Shown: positions 7,741 to 17,045, counted from the first letter of the stretch. The stretch: 64,000 nt of DNA from Paenibacillus sp. Root52 (GCF_001426865.1 NZ_LMFO01000032.1:17168-81167), one strand, 5' to 3'. A program made the numbers and translations. The notes: generated by a model from the sequence alone, not told the origin.

Positions 7741-7776
7741 AAAGAAAAACCCTGTAAACACTGGTGTTCACAGGTT
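7741..7776 (-). terminator. Minus-strand terminator without an obvious gene
   Basis: CCTGT-AACAC (7751-7761) pairs with GTGTT-ACAGG (7764-7774). Read on the minus strand it is followed by GTTTTTC. It would stop RNA coming from the zwf side, but no minus-strand gene lies there. It could end an antisense or small RNA, or act in the leader of the HxlR gene. Confidence 0.4.
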
Positions 7777-7787
7777 AGACATGATTG

Positions 7788-7816
7788 TTGACGAATTGTG
7801 ACGACAGGTGTAATAT
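7788..7816 (+). promoter_or_regulatory. Probable zwf promoter
   Basis: TTGACG (7788-7793) and TAATAT (7811-7816) are 17 bases apart, with TG directly before the -10. This is a good housekeeping-type promoter about 200 bases before zwf. Confidence 0.6.
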
Positions 7817-7909
7817 GGGTAACGTTAATTCAAATGGTTACAATTTATAACCTACAAACGAGTTGTGGAGAGAAGGAATGTTCCATGTTAAATTCAGGCC
7901 GGATATGTA

Positions 7910-7954
7910 AACGGAGGCAAGGCGGGTAGCATACCCACTTATTCCGTCTTTTGT
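7910..7954 (+). other. Hairpin in the zwf leader
   Basis: ACGGA (7911-7915) pairs with TCCGT (7943-7947), enclosing an inner GGGTA/TACCC stem, and CTTTTG follows. It lies between the likely promoter and the zwf start, so it could be an attenuator. The short T tract makes this uncertain. Confidence 0.4.
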
Positions 7955-8020
7955 CATGCTTGGATTTGAACATTTTGCAACATCATATACTATACTGCAC
8001 AGAGCACAGGAGGCACTCCA

Positions 8021-9475
8021 ATGGATGCAATGACATTTGTCCTGTTTGGGGCAACAGGCGATTTAGCAAAACGCAAGATTTACCCTGCATTATATAATCT
8101 GTACATGGATCAAAAAATGCCGAAATCCTTTTCCGTTATTGGTCTGGGTCGGCGTGAATTGTCGGATGCAGACTTTCAGGCGAATGTCGAAAAGTCATTG
8201 CATGAATTTTCACGCCAAACTCCGGAGGAAGCGTCCCAGGTACGTGATTTCATTGGGGCTTTCCGCTATTGTTCTCTAAACAATACGAAGCTTGAAGATT
8301 ACACCAAACTGCTTGAGTTGGTTCAACAGCGTGAGCAAGAACTTAGCATTCCTGAGAATCGCATGTTCTACATGTCGGTAGCACCAGAATTCTTCGAGCC
8401 GATCGCACTGAATATCCAAGAAAGTGGACTCGGTAACACGAAAGGCTGGAAGAAACTGATTATCGAAAAACCTTTTGGACATGATCTCCAATCCGCACGT
8501 GAACTAAATGAGAAGCTTAGCAATACCTTTGCAGAAGAAGAAATCTATCGCATTGACCACTTCCTCGGTAAACCGATGGTTCAGAATATGGAGACGTTAA
8601 CTTACGCGAATCCAGTAATTCAGGCTTTGTGGTCTAACCGCTATATTGCCAATGTACAAATTACAGCAAGTGAAACGGTTGGTGTTGAAGAGCGTGCTGC
8701 CTATTATGACCAAAGTGGTGCACTTCGTGACATGTTCCAAAACCACATGCTTCAGTTGCTGATGATGATCGGTTTACATTTGCCGAAGCGTTGTACCCCA
8801 GAAGAAATTCAATTTAAGAAACGTAAGATTGCCGAGTCTCTTCGTCCACTGTCGAAAGAGAATATCGCAACCGAGGTTGTTCGTGCTCAATATGCAGCAG
8901 GCGACCTGCAAGGTTCTTCTGTTGTTGGTTATCTGGACGAGCCTGGTATTCCAGCTGGTTCTCAGAATGAAACCTATGTAGCTGCAAGATTGTGGGTTGA
9001 TGATCCATTCTGGAGTGAGGTTCCATTCTATATCCGTACAGGTAAACGTATGGCTGAGAAATCTACCCGAATCGTCGTTGAATTCAAAGCTCCACTGAAA
9101 ACAGGGCATGAATCCGAGAATACGATGGAGCCGAACCTGCTAACCATTGAAATTGGACCAGGAGAAAGCATCTCGCTTCAATTAAATGCGAAGAATCCAT
9201 TGAACCATGGTGAAGTGGAGCCGATGAGTATGACGTTCAGCTCAGGCAAACGCAATGTGCCTGAAGCATATGAGAATTTGATCTTCGACGCAATGCGTGG
9301 AGACTCCACTTTCTTCGCACACTGGAATGAAGTTGAGTTGGCATGGAAATGGGTTCAACCGATTCAAGAAGCCTTCCAAGAAGGCAGTGTTCCACTGGAT
9401 ACGTATGCAGCAGGTTCACATGGTCCTGAATCAGCAGACCGCCTGACAGCAGAGAACGGATTCCGTTGGTGGTAA
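8021..9475 (+). CDS. zwf: Glucose-6-phosphate 1-dehydrogenase
   Basis: Catalyses oxidation of glucose 6-phosphate to 6-phosphogluconolactone, the first step of the oxidative pentose phosphate pathway, in the cytoplasm. The 484 residues match the usual length. The nucleotide-binding loop FGATGDLAKRKIYPAL is at the N-terminus. EKPFGHD and the active-site motif RIDHFLGK lie near residues 150-190. The ATG follows CAGGAGG with normal spacing. The gene is followed, about 300 bases on, by 6-phosphogluconate dehydrogenase in the same direction, so the two oxidative steps are adjacent. A promoter and a leader hairpin lie upstream. Confidence 0.97.
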   Translation: MDAMTFVLFGATGDLAKRKIYPALYNLYMDQKMPKSFSVIGLGRRELSDADFQANVEKSLHEFSRQTPEEASQVRDFIGAFRYCSLNNTKLEDYTKLLELVQQREQELSIPENRMFYMSVAPEFFEPIALNIQESGLGNTKGWKKLIIEKPFGHDLQSARELNEKLSNTFAEEEIYRIDHFLGKPMVQNMETLTYANPVIQALWSNRYIANVQITASETVGVEERAAYYDQSGALRDMFQNHMLQLLMMIGLHLPKRCTPEEIQFKKRKIAESLRPLSKENIATEVVRAQYAAGDLQGSSVVGYLDEPGIPAGSQNETYVAARLWVDDPFWSEVPFYIRTGKRMAEKSTRIVVEFKAPLKTGHESENTMEPNLLTIEIGPGESISLQLNAKNPLNHGEVEPMSMTFSSGKRNVPEAYENLIFDAMRGDSTFFAHWNEVELAWKWVQPIQEAFQEGSVPLDTYAAGSHGPESADRLTAENGFRWW

Positions 9476-9649
9476 GCAATTTAACATTACGATTTCAATT
9501 TTGATAAGAAGTAACGGCTTCAAAGTTCCAATTGTACCATTCCAATTTTGCGTAAGACCTTCCACTTATCTTTACCTTAGAAGGCTGTGAAAATTTTTGA
9601 ATATAGATGCTCTCAGTTGAATTAACTTTTGGAGTAACGCCGTAGGTAG

Positions 9650-9684
9650 GGTACGGAAACGATCGAAAGAACGATCCGTAACCG
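9650..9684 (+). repeat. Hairpin repeat sharing a 20-bp core with 61207-61226
   Basis: The core CGATCGAAAGAACGATCCGT (9660-9679) differs by one base from that at 61207-61226. GATCG/CGATC forms the inner stem and GGTACGG/CCGTAACC an outer one. It lies in the zwf-gnd intergenic region (9476-9771), where I see no other feature apart from the gnd ribosome binding site. Confidence 0.55.
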
Positions 9685-9771
9685 CAACGATTGATGCGGA
9701 ATGCAAACCTTAATTTTTATACTGAGTGCAAAAGAAATTTAAACATAGTTCACATTACAGGAGGATTTATT

Positions 9772-10665
9772 ATGAAACTCGGACTCGTTGGATTAGGTAA
9801 AATGGGATTGAACCTTGGAAGAAACTTGATTGATCACAAACATGAAGTCGTAGCTTTTGACTTGAACACTGAAGCTGTGAAAGAAATGTCAGAATACGGT
9901 GCACAAGGCGTATCTTCTTATGCAGAAATGGTTGCATCTCTTGAATCCCCACGTGTATTGTGGATTATGGTTCCTCACAACGTAGTAGATGCAGTATTGG
10001 CTGAGATTAGCCCACTTCTCTCCAAAGGCGACATCATCATTGAAGCGGGTAACTCCCACTACAAAGAATCGATCCGTCGTTATGAAGAGTTGAAACCACA
10101 AGGCATCCATTACATGGACGCAGGTACTTCCGGTGGTATGGAAGGTGCGCGTAACGGTGCATGTTACATGATCGGTGGCGACCCAGAAGCATGGGCAGTG
10201 GTTGAACCAGCATTCAAAGATACTTCCGTTGAGAACGGCTACCTGTATGCAGGTAAAGCGGGCAGCGGTCACTTCCTCAAAATGGTTCACAACGGTATCG
10301 AGTACGGTATGATGGCTTCTATCGGTGAAGGCTTCGACGTATTGGAGAAAAGCGGTTTTGACTTCGACTTCGAGCAAGTTGCACGGGTATGGAACAACGG
10401 TTCCGTTATTCGTTCTTGGTTGATGGAATTGACAGAGCGTGCATTCTCCAAAGATGCGAACTTGGATGAAATCAAAGGTGTTATGCACTCTTCCGGCGAA
10501 GGTCGTTGGACAGTTGAAACAGCATTTGACCTTCAAACGGCTACACCTGTTATTGCGTTGTCCTTGTTGATGCGTTATCGCTCCCTGGAGACAGATACGT
10601 TCACAGGTAAAGTGGTAGCTGCATTGCGTAATGAGTTTGGCGGTCACGCTGTCGAGAAGAACTAA
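9772..10665 (+). CDS. gnd: 6-phosphogluconate dehydrogenase (decarboxylating), short NAD-type
   Basis: Oxidatively decarboxylates 6-phosphogluconate to ribulose 5-phosphate. The 297-residue product belongs to the short form (like Bacillus YqeC), not the 470-residue form. Visible are the Rossmann loop GLVGLGKMGLNL, the substrate motif TSGGMEGARNG and the catalytic region HFLKMVHNGIEYG. The second strand ends in an acidic residue (VVAFD), which in this family usually points to NAD rather than NADP. The start at 9772 follows CAGGAGG. An in-frame ATG at 9691 would add 27 unlikely residues and has no ribosome binding site. A terminator follows at 10696. Confidence 0.95.
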   Translation: MKLGLVGLGKMGLNLGRNLIDHKHEVVAFDLNTEAVKEMSEYGAQGVSSYAEMVASLESPRVLWIMVPHNVVDAVLAEISPLLSKGDIIIEAGNSHYKESIRRYEELKPQGIHYMDAGTSGGMEGARNGACYMIGGDPEAWAVVEPAFKDTSVENGYLYAGKAGSGHFLKMVHNGIEYGMMASIGEGFDVLEKSGFDFDFEQVARVWNNGSVIRSWLMELTERAFSKDANLDEIKGVMHSSGEGRWTVETAFDLQTATPVIALSLLMRYRSLETDTFTGKVVAALRNEFGGHAVEKN

Positions 10666-10695
10666 TCCATATATTTAGCCATAGTAATAAGTAAT

Positions 10696-10739
10696 AAGTG
10701 TACTCTTCCACAGATGTAGTGGGAGGGTGCACTTTTTTT
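10696..10739 (+). terminator. gnd terminator
   Basis: AAGTGTACTCTTCC pairs, with one wobble region, with GGGAGGGTGCACTT, followed by a run of seven T. Confidence 0.8.
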
Positions 10740-10886
10740 GTCGTTTATAAAAGTGGGCGTTTGCCAACTTATCATATAAGAGGTGCTGTCCTTCTTTTTC
10801 GGGACAACAGTGCATAAGGATAACTATACCTAATCGGGTTAAACAACCTCGTATAGCTCATCCCGCAGGGGAGGGACACTAAATTG

Positions 10887-11780
10887 ATGAGAAGAAGATG
10901 GCGAAGCCGGAGACGCCGTAAACCGCCAAGTGGCAAGCGCAAAATGTGGTTGATCATTTTATTAGTAACTGCTTTTTGTTTGATGCAGGGGTTTGCCTAC
11001 GTGGATAAGAAAATGAAGCCCCCTATTATGCACCTAGCCAAAATTAGGGTGAAGCAGATTGCCACCGAGGCGATCAACAAAGCGATTACGGCACAGGTGG
11101 CAGAAGGTAAGACAACGGAAGGCTTAATCGATTGGAAGACGGATACTGCCGGGAAAGTGTCTGGTTTTATGCTGAACTACAACGAGCATATGCGAATCAC
11201 TGCAAGTACGATGAACATCGTGCAGTCCACCCTACAGAATGTGCACATGTTAAAAGAGAAAATACCACTTGGGCAAGCGTTAGGCAGCCCTGTGATGGCA
11301 TCATTTGGCCCCAATATCCCGGTTCGTATCGAGCCTCAGGGTGCGGTAAAAGTAGACCTGAACACCCGTCAGCAAAATGCCGGTATCAATATGATTTTGG
11401 TCGAAGTATACATTCACATCATTGCAGAGGTTGCTGTGGTGGTGCCGTTTGATATGGAGCCTGAGACGGTGGATACAGAGATCCCGATCTCATACCTGCT
11501 CGTTGTAGGCGATGTACCGATGTACTACTATGATAATCAAGGAAAACCTGTAGGCAGCAATGGTAGCCAGGCTCCAGCTATCGCACTCCCATCAGGTCAT
11601 TCAGGGGTATCAAGTGAAGGAGGGGTGACATCCAATCCGGGTAGTACTCCATCGACGAACCCTTCAGCTCCTTCGCAACAGCAGGCCCCATCTGAAGGCT
11701 CACAGGGAGGCGTATTTGACCTAGAGCATGAGATGCCAGAGATCAATGGAACGCAGCCCAACACGAATGGCAATCATTAA
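10887..11780 (+). CDS. yunB: Sporulation protein YunB
   Basis: A 297-residue membrane-anchored protein. It has a very basic N-terminus (RRRWRSRRRRKPPSGKRK), one membrane segment (about 20-40), then an extracytoplasmic domain with IAxxAINKAI, EKIPLGQALGSPVMASFGPNIPVRIEPQG and PFDMEPE, as in the YunB family. The last 75 residues are a low-complexity Ser/Pro/Gly tail that is absent or shorter in Bacillus. YunB is needed for efficient sporulation in B. subtilis and is made in the mother cell. ATG 10887 is preferred over the adjacent TTG. As in Bacillus, a LytH-type peptidase and lipA are neighbours. Confidence 0.88.
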   Translation: MRRRWRSRRRRKPPSGKRKMWLIILLVTAFCLMQGFAYVDKKMKPPIMHLAKIRVKQIATEAINKAITAQVAEGKTTEGLIDWKTDTAGKVSGFMLNYNEHMRITASTMNIVQSTLQNVHMLKEKIPLGQALGSPVMASFGPNIPVRIEPQGAVKVDLNTRQQNAGINMILVEVYIHIIAEVAVVVPFDMEPETVDTEIPISYLLVVGDVPMYYYDNQGKPVGSNGSQAPAIALPSGHSGVSSEGGVTSNPGSTPSTNPSAPSQQQAPSEGSQGGVFDLEHEMPEINGTQPNTNGNH

Positions 11781-11796
11781 GCTTAAATAAAAGACA

Positions 11797-11835
11797 AAAC
11801 CCAAAGGAGCCTTAACATAAGGCTCCTTTGGGTTT
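11797..11835. terminator. Bidirectional terminator between yunB and the LytH-like gene
   Basis: An 18-bp perfect stem (AAACCCAAAGGAGCCTTA with its complement) around an ACA loop, with A and T tracts on both sides. It separates two convergent genes. Confidence 0.9.
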
Positions 11836-11948
11836 GATGTTTGATGCTTAGACGTTAGACCTTAGACGTTTGATGTCTAACGTGGTACGTGGGTGAGGAA
11901 TAAGAAAGAACACATTACAATATTCAATCCAGTGTCTTCAACATACGT

Positions 11949-13025
11949 TTATTTGCTTTTGTTTTTCTTCTGTTTACGTTCTTCCCGCTCCCAATGAGAT
12001 AACGATGGATAGGGATCGAACGACCACTCCGTCAGACCACTATCTCGATAAATACCATAATGAAGATGCGGAGGGAATTTGCCTTGAGTTCCTGGTTTCC
12101 CATAACCGGAGCTGCCTACCCAACCAACGACTTGACCTGGCGTTACGACTTCACCGATATGGGCGTTTTTGTCAAATCCAGATAAATGAGCGTAATAGTG
12201 ATAGTGATTATTCAAGTCCCGAATACCAATCCGCCAACCACCGAATGGATTCCAGCCCTTGATTTCTACAACGCCATAACAAGTGCTGCGGACAGGAAGA
12301 CCATGTGGTGCGAAGATATCCGTACCTTCATGAATTCGATAACCACCCCAGCTTCGCTTGGTTCCCCATGTGCTACGATAGGAATAATTGCTACCTAACG
12401 GGACGGGGAATGCATGTCCAAATAGATCAAGATTGTCGAAGTGCTCATATAACTTAGCAAATTGTTGAACTCGTTGTACCGATCTGGAGTTGTGATAGTA
12501 CTCCCATAGAGCAATGTTAAAGTCCTCCTGACGGTTTCCATACTTCTGAATGACACTAGCGAAACTGTAGAGTAGATCCAGATCATTGTTGGGATCTGCA
12601 AGGCCATCACCTGAACCATCTCGTCCATACCCGTTGAAAAATAGGATGGAGGCCGGATGCTGATCCGTCTCATCCGGGTTTAACCAGCCTCTCCATGCTG
12701 GAGACGTCATGTAGATGCCTGTCAGCCGTTCGGGATGCTTGCGATCCTTCGGGTGTGCACGTGTAATGGTTCGTTCATATTGATCAATCGCTGCTAATCT
12801 GTACCAGGGTATCCCGGTTATCTGCCCGATACTTTCATATAGATGACGGCGTGCAGCGAAAATTTCAGCAGGTTTTTGTTCTGCACCCTGGTTCTGGACT
12901 TGTGATGTGGTTATAGAGGGTTTACCATGGACATCTACAGGCAAGAGTGGGAGAAGCAAGGTGCCTGCGAGAATCGTTTTAATCCAGAAAGTATAGGTAA
13001 ACCGCGTTGTGAAGCGATCTTGCAC
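11949..13025 (-). CDS. lytH: LytH-like M23 peptidase of sporulation
   Basis: The protein has a signal-peptide-like start (TFWIKTILAGTLLLPLLPVDVHG), a middle domain of unknown function rich in Trp/Tyr, and a C-terminal LytM/M23 metallopeptidase domain. Zinc ligand motifs are HEGTDIFAPHG and, further on, FPPHLHYG. LytH of B. subtilis trims spore cortex stem peptides (L-Ala-D-Glu endopeptidase). The GTG at 13025 is chosen because GAAAGGGG lies upstream and a signal peptide follows directly. The frame stays open to a TTG at 13151, which overlaps the lipA upstream region. Divergent arrangement with lipA and closeness to yunB match the Bacillus order. Confidence 0.82.
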   Translation of the reverse strand: MQDRFTTRFTYTFWIKTILAGTLLLPLLPVDVHGKPSITTSQVQNQGAEQKPAEIFAARRHLYESIGQITGIPWYRLAAIDQYERTITRAHPKDRKHPERLTGIYMTSPAWRGWLNPDETDQHPASILFFNGYGRDGSGDGLADPNNDLDLLYSFASVIQKYGNRQEDFNIALWEYYHNSRSVQRVQQFAKLYEHFDNLDLFGHAFPVPLGSNYSYRSTWGTKRSWGGYRIHEGTDIFAPHGLPVRSTCYGVVEIKGWNPFGGWRIGIRDLNNHYHYYAHLSGFDKNAHIGEVVTPGQVVGWVGSSGYGKPGTQGKFPPHLHYGIYRDSGLTEWSFDPYPSLSHWEREERKQKKNKSK

Positions 13026-13185
13026 AGGGAAGCAGCCCCTTTCCGTAGATGATAAACACGAGTACCGAGTGAATAAGCTATATCCTAGGTTCTTCAAAAG
13101 TCGTGATTTTATCCATGAAAGCATTTTGCATATAAGAGCTGTGATGCACAAGATGAGACAAATGGGAGTTTTTCCAACGCTTTCA

Positions 13186-13194
13186 TGGTATAAT
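13186..13194 (+). promoter_or_regulatory. Extended -10 promoter of lipA
   Basis: TGG directly precedes TATAAT (13189-13194), a classical extended -10 element, about 47 bases before lipA. I see no strong -35. Confidence 0.55.
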
Positions 13195-13240
13195 ATGTTC
13201 CGAGCAACAGCCTAACTTCAGTAGAAAGAAGGTTTACGCA

Positions 13241-14140
13241 TTGGCTAAACGTGTTAAAGAACCGAAACCGGATTGGATTCGGATCAAGTTGACCACCGGC
13301 GATAATTATCAGGAAATGAAAGAGATGATGCGTTCCAAAACGCTGCATACAGTATGTGAGGAAGCACGCTGTCCCAACATTTATGAATGCTGGGCCAATC
13401 GAACGGCAACTTTTATGATTTTGGGCGATATTTGCACACGGGCATGCCGTTTTTGTGCGGTCAATACCGGCTTGCCAACGGAACTAGATTTGCAAGAACC
13501 AGAACGGGTAGCAGAGGCGGCAGAACAGATGAATCTGCAGCACTGTGTCATTACCAGCGTAGCTCGTGATGATTTGAAGGATGGCGGGGCTACGATCTTT
13601 GCGGAGACGGTGAAGGCTGTACGTAGACGGTTGCCACTCTGCAGTGTTGAAGTACTTATTCCAGACTTTTTGGGCGATCGTGAGTCGTTGCAGATTGTTA
13701 TGGATGCCAAACCGGATATTTTGAACCACAACATCGAGACGGTTGAGCGGTTGTCAGACAAAGTGCGTGCGAAGGCGAAGTATAAACGATCGCTGGAACT
13801 GCTTGCTCGTGCCAAAGAAATGCAGCCGAACATCCCGACAAAATCAAGTATTATGTTGGGTGTCGGTGAGGAGTATAATGAAATTCTGTCAACGATGGAT
13901 GATCTTCGAGCGGTAGATTGCGATATTATGACGATTGGTCAGTACTTGCAGCCTTCCGAGAAACATCTGTTTGTTGAAAAGTATTATCCGCCAGAGGAAT
14001 TTGCAGCACTGAAACAGGAAGGTTTGAAACGTGGATTCAGCCACGTGGAATCCGGACCGATGGTGCGTAGTTCCTACCATGCGCATGAACAGGTGAAGTC
14101 AGCTACCAAACATGCGGAACAGGCGGCAACACACGCATGA
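13241..14140 (+). CDS. lipA: Lipoyl synthase
   Basis: Radical-SAM enzyme that inserts two sulfur atoms into octanoyl chains bound to lipoyl domains. Both iron-sulfur motifs are present: the auxiliary cluster CEEARCPNIYEC (about residues 40-51) and the radical-SAM CTRACRFC (about 66-73). The 299 residues match the family. The start is TTG, supported by GAAAGAAGG at good spacing. The C-terminal tail is Ala/His-rich, as in other Gram-positive LipA. yutD follows closely, as in Bacillus. Confidence 0.97.
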   Translation: MAKRVKEPKPDWIRIKLTTGDNYQEMKEMMRSKTLHTVCEEARCPNIYECWANRTATFMILGDICTRACRFCAVNTGLPTELDLQEPERVAEAAEQMNLQHCVITSVARDDLKDGGATIFAETVKAVRRRLPLCSVEVLIPDFLGDRESLQIVMDAKPDILNHNIETVERLSDKVRAKAKYKRSLELLARAKEMQPNIPTKSSIMLGVGEEYNEILSTMDDLRAVDCDIMTIGQYLQPSEKHLFVEKYYPPEEFAALKQEGLKRGFSHVESGPMVRSSYHAHEQVKSATKHAEQAATHA

Positions 14141-14150
14141 TGGAGGATAC

Positions 14151-14573
14151 ATGATGGACGATATAGAAGTGCAAGAAGGAAGTACAGAAGAGGTTCAAGA
14201 GTCGCTTCAGGACAAACCTGAAGATCAATCTCAAGACAAACCTGAGGACAAACCCCAAGAAAAAATCATCGTTCAAGTCGGTGGGAAAAATTACGAAATC
14301 GTACAGAACCACAAAGAAGGATGGAACGCGGAAGTTTTCCGTGATCGGTACAGCGAAGTGCTGGAACGATACGATTATATTATCGGAGACTGGGGTTACA
14401 GTCAGTTACGTCTGAAGGGCTTCTACCGGGACAATCATCCCAAAGCAACGAAGGATTCTACGATCTCCAGTATGGTGGACTACATTAATGAATATTGCAA
14501 CTTTGGTTGTGCGTACTTTGTTCTACAAAAGTGCAAAGATCAGCCACCAGCCAAAGCAAAAAGCGGCTCCTAG
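14151..14573 (+). CDS. yutD: YutD-like protein (DUF1027)
   Basis: About 140 residues. The N-terminal 40 are low-complexity acidic repeats (EDQSQDKPEDKPQEK), followed by the conserved YutD core: GGKNYEIVQNHKEGWN, then RDRYSEVLERYDYIIGDWGYSQLRLKGFY and CNFGCAYFVLQKC. The family has no assigned function but is linked to lipA in Bacillales. ATG 14151 (or 14154) follows TGGAGG. An earlier in-frame ATG at 14112 would overlap lipA and lacks a ribosome binding site. Confidence 0.85.
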   Translation: MMDDIEVQEGSTEEVQESLQDKPEDQSQDKPEDKPQEKIIVQVGGKNYEIVQNHKEGWNAEVFRDRYSEVLERYDYIIGDWGYSQLRLKGFYRDNHPKATKDSTISSMVDYINEYCNFGCAYFVLQKCKDQPPAKAKSGS

Positions 14574-14589
14574 AGGAGTCGCTTTTTTT
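14557..14589. terminator. Bidirectional terminator between yutD and nadK
   Basis: AAAAGCGGCTCC pairs with GGAGTCGCTTTT around a TAGA loop, with A and T tracts on both flanks. It overlaps the yutD stop. Confidence 0.85.
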
Positions 14590-14638
14590 GTAGCTTGTTA
14601 TTAGAAGATAACTCTCGTTGGCATAGCAAGTCGTGTAG

Positions 14639-15442
14639 CTAGTCCAGAAAGGCAGTGCGCACTCGATTCCAGAACGGATACGGACGATACCGCGCAAAGC
14701 TCACTTTATGACTAGATACTTGGCAGCGTACAGAGATAAGATCCTCAACCATAACGTTAACGTGATCAATCGTCATCAACAGACGTTGATCCTTCCGCGA
14801 GAAGATATCGCAGTGATGGTGCTTCGGCAAAATAACTGGTGAACCCAGCGTCCGATACACGCGGTTGTTAATGGAAGCAATCTCAGCGATCTGAATCGCA
14901 TCAATTGTAGGATGCACCATAGCTCCACCAAGTGCCTTGTTGTAGGCTGTACTGCCAGATGGCGTCGAGACACAGATGCCGTCCCCACGAAACATCTCGA
15001 AAGTGACGTCATTGATGTCAACCTGAGCAACAACGGTACCATCTACCCCTTTTAACGTAAATTCATTTAACGCAATATAAGAGGAATTGCCTGACTTCTT
15101 ACGAATCTCCAGCTCCAGTAACGGATACTGCACAATGCGGGGTTTAAGATGCTCCGAATCCCCTTTTCCGCTCATGAGTCTTACCAATTCTCTTAATTCT
15201 TCCTTCTTCCAGTCGGCATAAAATCCGAGATGCCCTGTGTGTACCCCAACAAAAGCAATGTCCGGGATCCGGTCGATGAAGTTATGAAACGCCTGCAGCA
15301 TCGTACCATCGCCTCCGATAGAGACAACAATTTCGGGTGATTCTGCATCCAGCTTGAATCCTTCCTCTTTGGCCAGCGCGTGAAATTGCTGACTGAGATC
15401 AATCGATAACTGGTCTCCGCGGTCTTGAACATAGTATCTCAA
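14639..15442 (-). CDS. nadK: NAD kinase
   Basis: Phosphorylates NAD to NADP in the cytoplasm. The 267-residue protein carries the GGDGT motif (SIGGDGTMLQAF, about residue 45), the NE/K region (LNEFTLKG) and the Gly-rich STPSGSTAYNKALGGAMVHP segment of NAD kinases. The start is TTG at 15442, supported by AAAGGAG 8 bases before it. The gene lies downstream of ylbJ on the same strand with about 100 bases between. Confidence 0.95.
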   Translation of the reverse strand: MRYYVQDRGDQLSIDLSQQFHALAKEEGFKLDAESPEIVVSIGGDGTMLQAFHNFIDRIPDIAFVGVHTGHLGFYADWKKEELRELVRLMSGKGDSEHLKPRIVQYPLLELEIRKKSGNSSYIALNEFTLKGVDGTVVAQVDINDVTFEMFRGDGICVSTPSGSTAYNKALGGAMVHPTIDAIQIAEIASINNRVYRTLGSPVILPKHHHCDIFSRKDQRLLMTIDHVNVMVEDLISVRCQVSSHKVSFARYRPYPFWNRVRTAFLD

Positions 15443-15546
15443 GATGAAAGCTCCTTTGTGGTCATTATACTACCGATGATAATCAATTCCGGAGAAGAAC
15501 ACAACGTTGGATTGATATTCCTGACCTTAAAGATGGACAAAAGGGA

Positions 15547-16821
15547 TTATCTTTTTACATGTCTGTTTGAAAATAGAGAAATGATTAACGAGCAGATCAG
15601 CAGCAGGAACACCACAATCCCGAGGGTAACGAGACCCGTAACAACAATCGTTCCCCAATGCGGGGTGTATATAAAAGGGGTGAAATTAGGGATATTCGGA
15701 GCAAACGCAGGCGAATCCATCGTTCCCATAATGGGTGCCCATAGCAACAATACCAGTATTGGTGCGATGAGTGCATGGATGACTCTAGCTAACAGGAAAG
15801 GCCCATACCTCATAGGGGTGTTGCTCAGTATGCTCATAATCTGTGCGTGAACAGAGAGTCCACCCCAAGACAATACAAATGCTGCGGCTGCCGCCTTGTA
15901 CATAAGGGGGATACTTGCTCCTGCGGCTCCGGCTTCTTTGGCTCCCAAAGTCACTTCGAATAACCCGCCTACAAGGCTCTGGGACAGAGCCGGGGGCAGC
16001 CCAGCATGAACTAGACCTAATTCCGTCCAATGGTATAACACGCCCAGCCAGCCTGTTTGTACCAATAGCTCCATGATGACGGAGAAGAATACAACTAACC
16101 CCCCAACGATAATAATAAGTCGAAGGGATGAGGCAATGGCCTGGCGCAACAATTCGCCAAATGCCCGACCATCCGCCATCCGAGCCTGATGCATCGACTC
16201 GATAGCGAGCTTCAGTTTATTTTTACGTATGTTATTTGGATGTGAAGGGTAAACTTTAGATTCGCTAATTGAGTGTTTATTGGAGTGATCTGTTCCTTTG
16301 CCATGGAAACGCATCAGTAGTCCGACGATAAATGCGGCAGCATAGTGTGAAGCGACTAACACTGGCGCGATGGCAACATTATGGAAGAAGCCGACAGATA
16401 CGGCACCGATCATGAAAATGGGATCAGATGAGGTGGTGAAAGCTACGAGGCGTTCTCCTTCTTCTCGGGTAACCAACTTCTGTTCCCACAACTGCGCAGT
16501 TAACTTGGCTCCTGTAGGATAACCGGATGCGCAACTGACAGCGAATACGAACCCACCGCTCCCCGGTACACGAAAAATTGGACGCATAAGTGGATTAAGT
16601 AACGTACCGAGAAAATGAACAATCCCAAACCCGATGAGTAGCTCAGACAAAACTAAAAAGGGGAAAAGGGAGGGGAACAACACGTCCCACCAGATGGCAA
16701 GTCCACGCACACCCGCTTGCCACGTTTCCGCCGGAAATAGAATCATGAGCATGCATAGGGCGAGGATAGCAAGTATAAACATGACGTGGGTTAGTTTTTG
16801 CAGCTTACCAAGAGCAGACAT
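15547..16821 (-). CDS. ylbJ: Sporulation integral membrane protein YlbJ
   Basis: A 424-residue polytopic membrane protein with two nucleoside-recognition (Gate) type halves: LFPFLVLSELLIGFG with PIFRVPGSGGFVFAVSCASGYPTGAKLTAQL, and later EVTLGAKEAGAAG with SWGGLSVHAQIMSIL. YlbJ of B. subtilis is needed for spore cortex formation and is made in the mother cell. The ATG follows GGAGAGG. A CATATATT lying upstream resembles a sigma-E -10, but the -35 is poor, so this is only a hint. Confidence 0.9.
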   Translation of the reverse strand: MSALGKLQKLTHVMFILAILALCMLMILFPAETWQAGVRGLAIWWDVLFPSLFPFLVLSELLIGFGIVHFLGTLLNPLMRPIFRVPGSGGFVFAVSCASGYPTGAKLTAQLWEQKLVTREEGERLVAFTTSSDPIFMIGAVSVGFFHNVAIAPVLVASHYAAAFIVGLLMRFHGKGTDHSNKHSISESKVYPSHPNNIRKNKLKLAIESMHQARMADGRAFGELLRQAIASSLRLIIIVGGLVVFFSVIMELLVQTGWLGVLYHWTELGLVHAGLPPALSQSLVGGLFEVTLGAKEAGAAGASIPLMYKAAAAAFVLSWGGLSVHAQIMSILSNTPMRYGPFLLARVIHALIAPILVLLLWAPIMGTMDSPAFAPNIPNFTPFIYTPHWGTIVVTGLVTLGIVVFLLLICSLIISLFSNRHVKR

Positions 16822-17045
16822 GATTCCTCTCCTTTTCAGAAAAATGGCTTTCCGGCAGAATAAGGGCTTGTGCGATCAATATATGAGCTAAGGCGGACAA
16901 ACAGTACAACTGAGTACCTATTTACGGTAGAAAGCGCTTGCAAAAATGGCTGTATTTTTAAACGATGTATGCTAAAATGAAAAAAACGCCTGAACGTCAC
17001 CTCAATCTGCTAACGGGTGAATTCATTTCGGATGGAGTGATGATT

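Noticed and set aside
9889..10647. 252-codon open frame on the minus strand
   Set aside because: It lies wholly opposite gnd, has no ribosome site, and its product has no protein-like pattern. It is a shadow of biased codon use.
11846..11883. Short repeats TTAGACGTT and ACGTTAGAC/GTCTAACGT after the yunB terminator
   Set aside because: Few and imperfect copies; too short for a CRISPR or iteron array.
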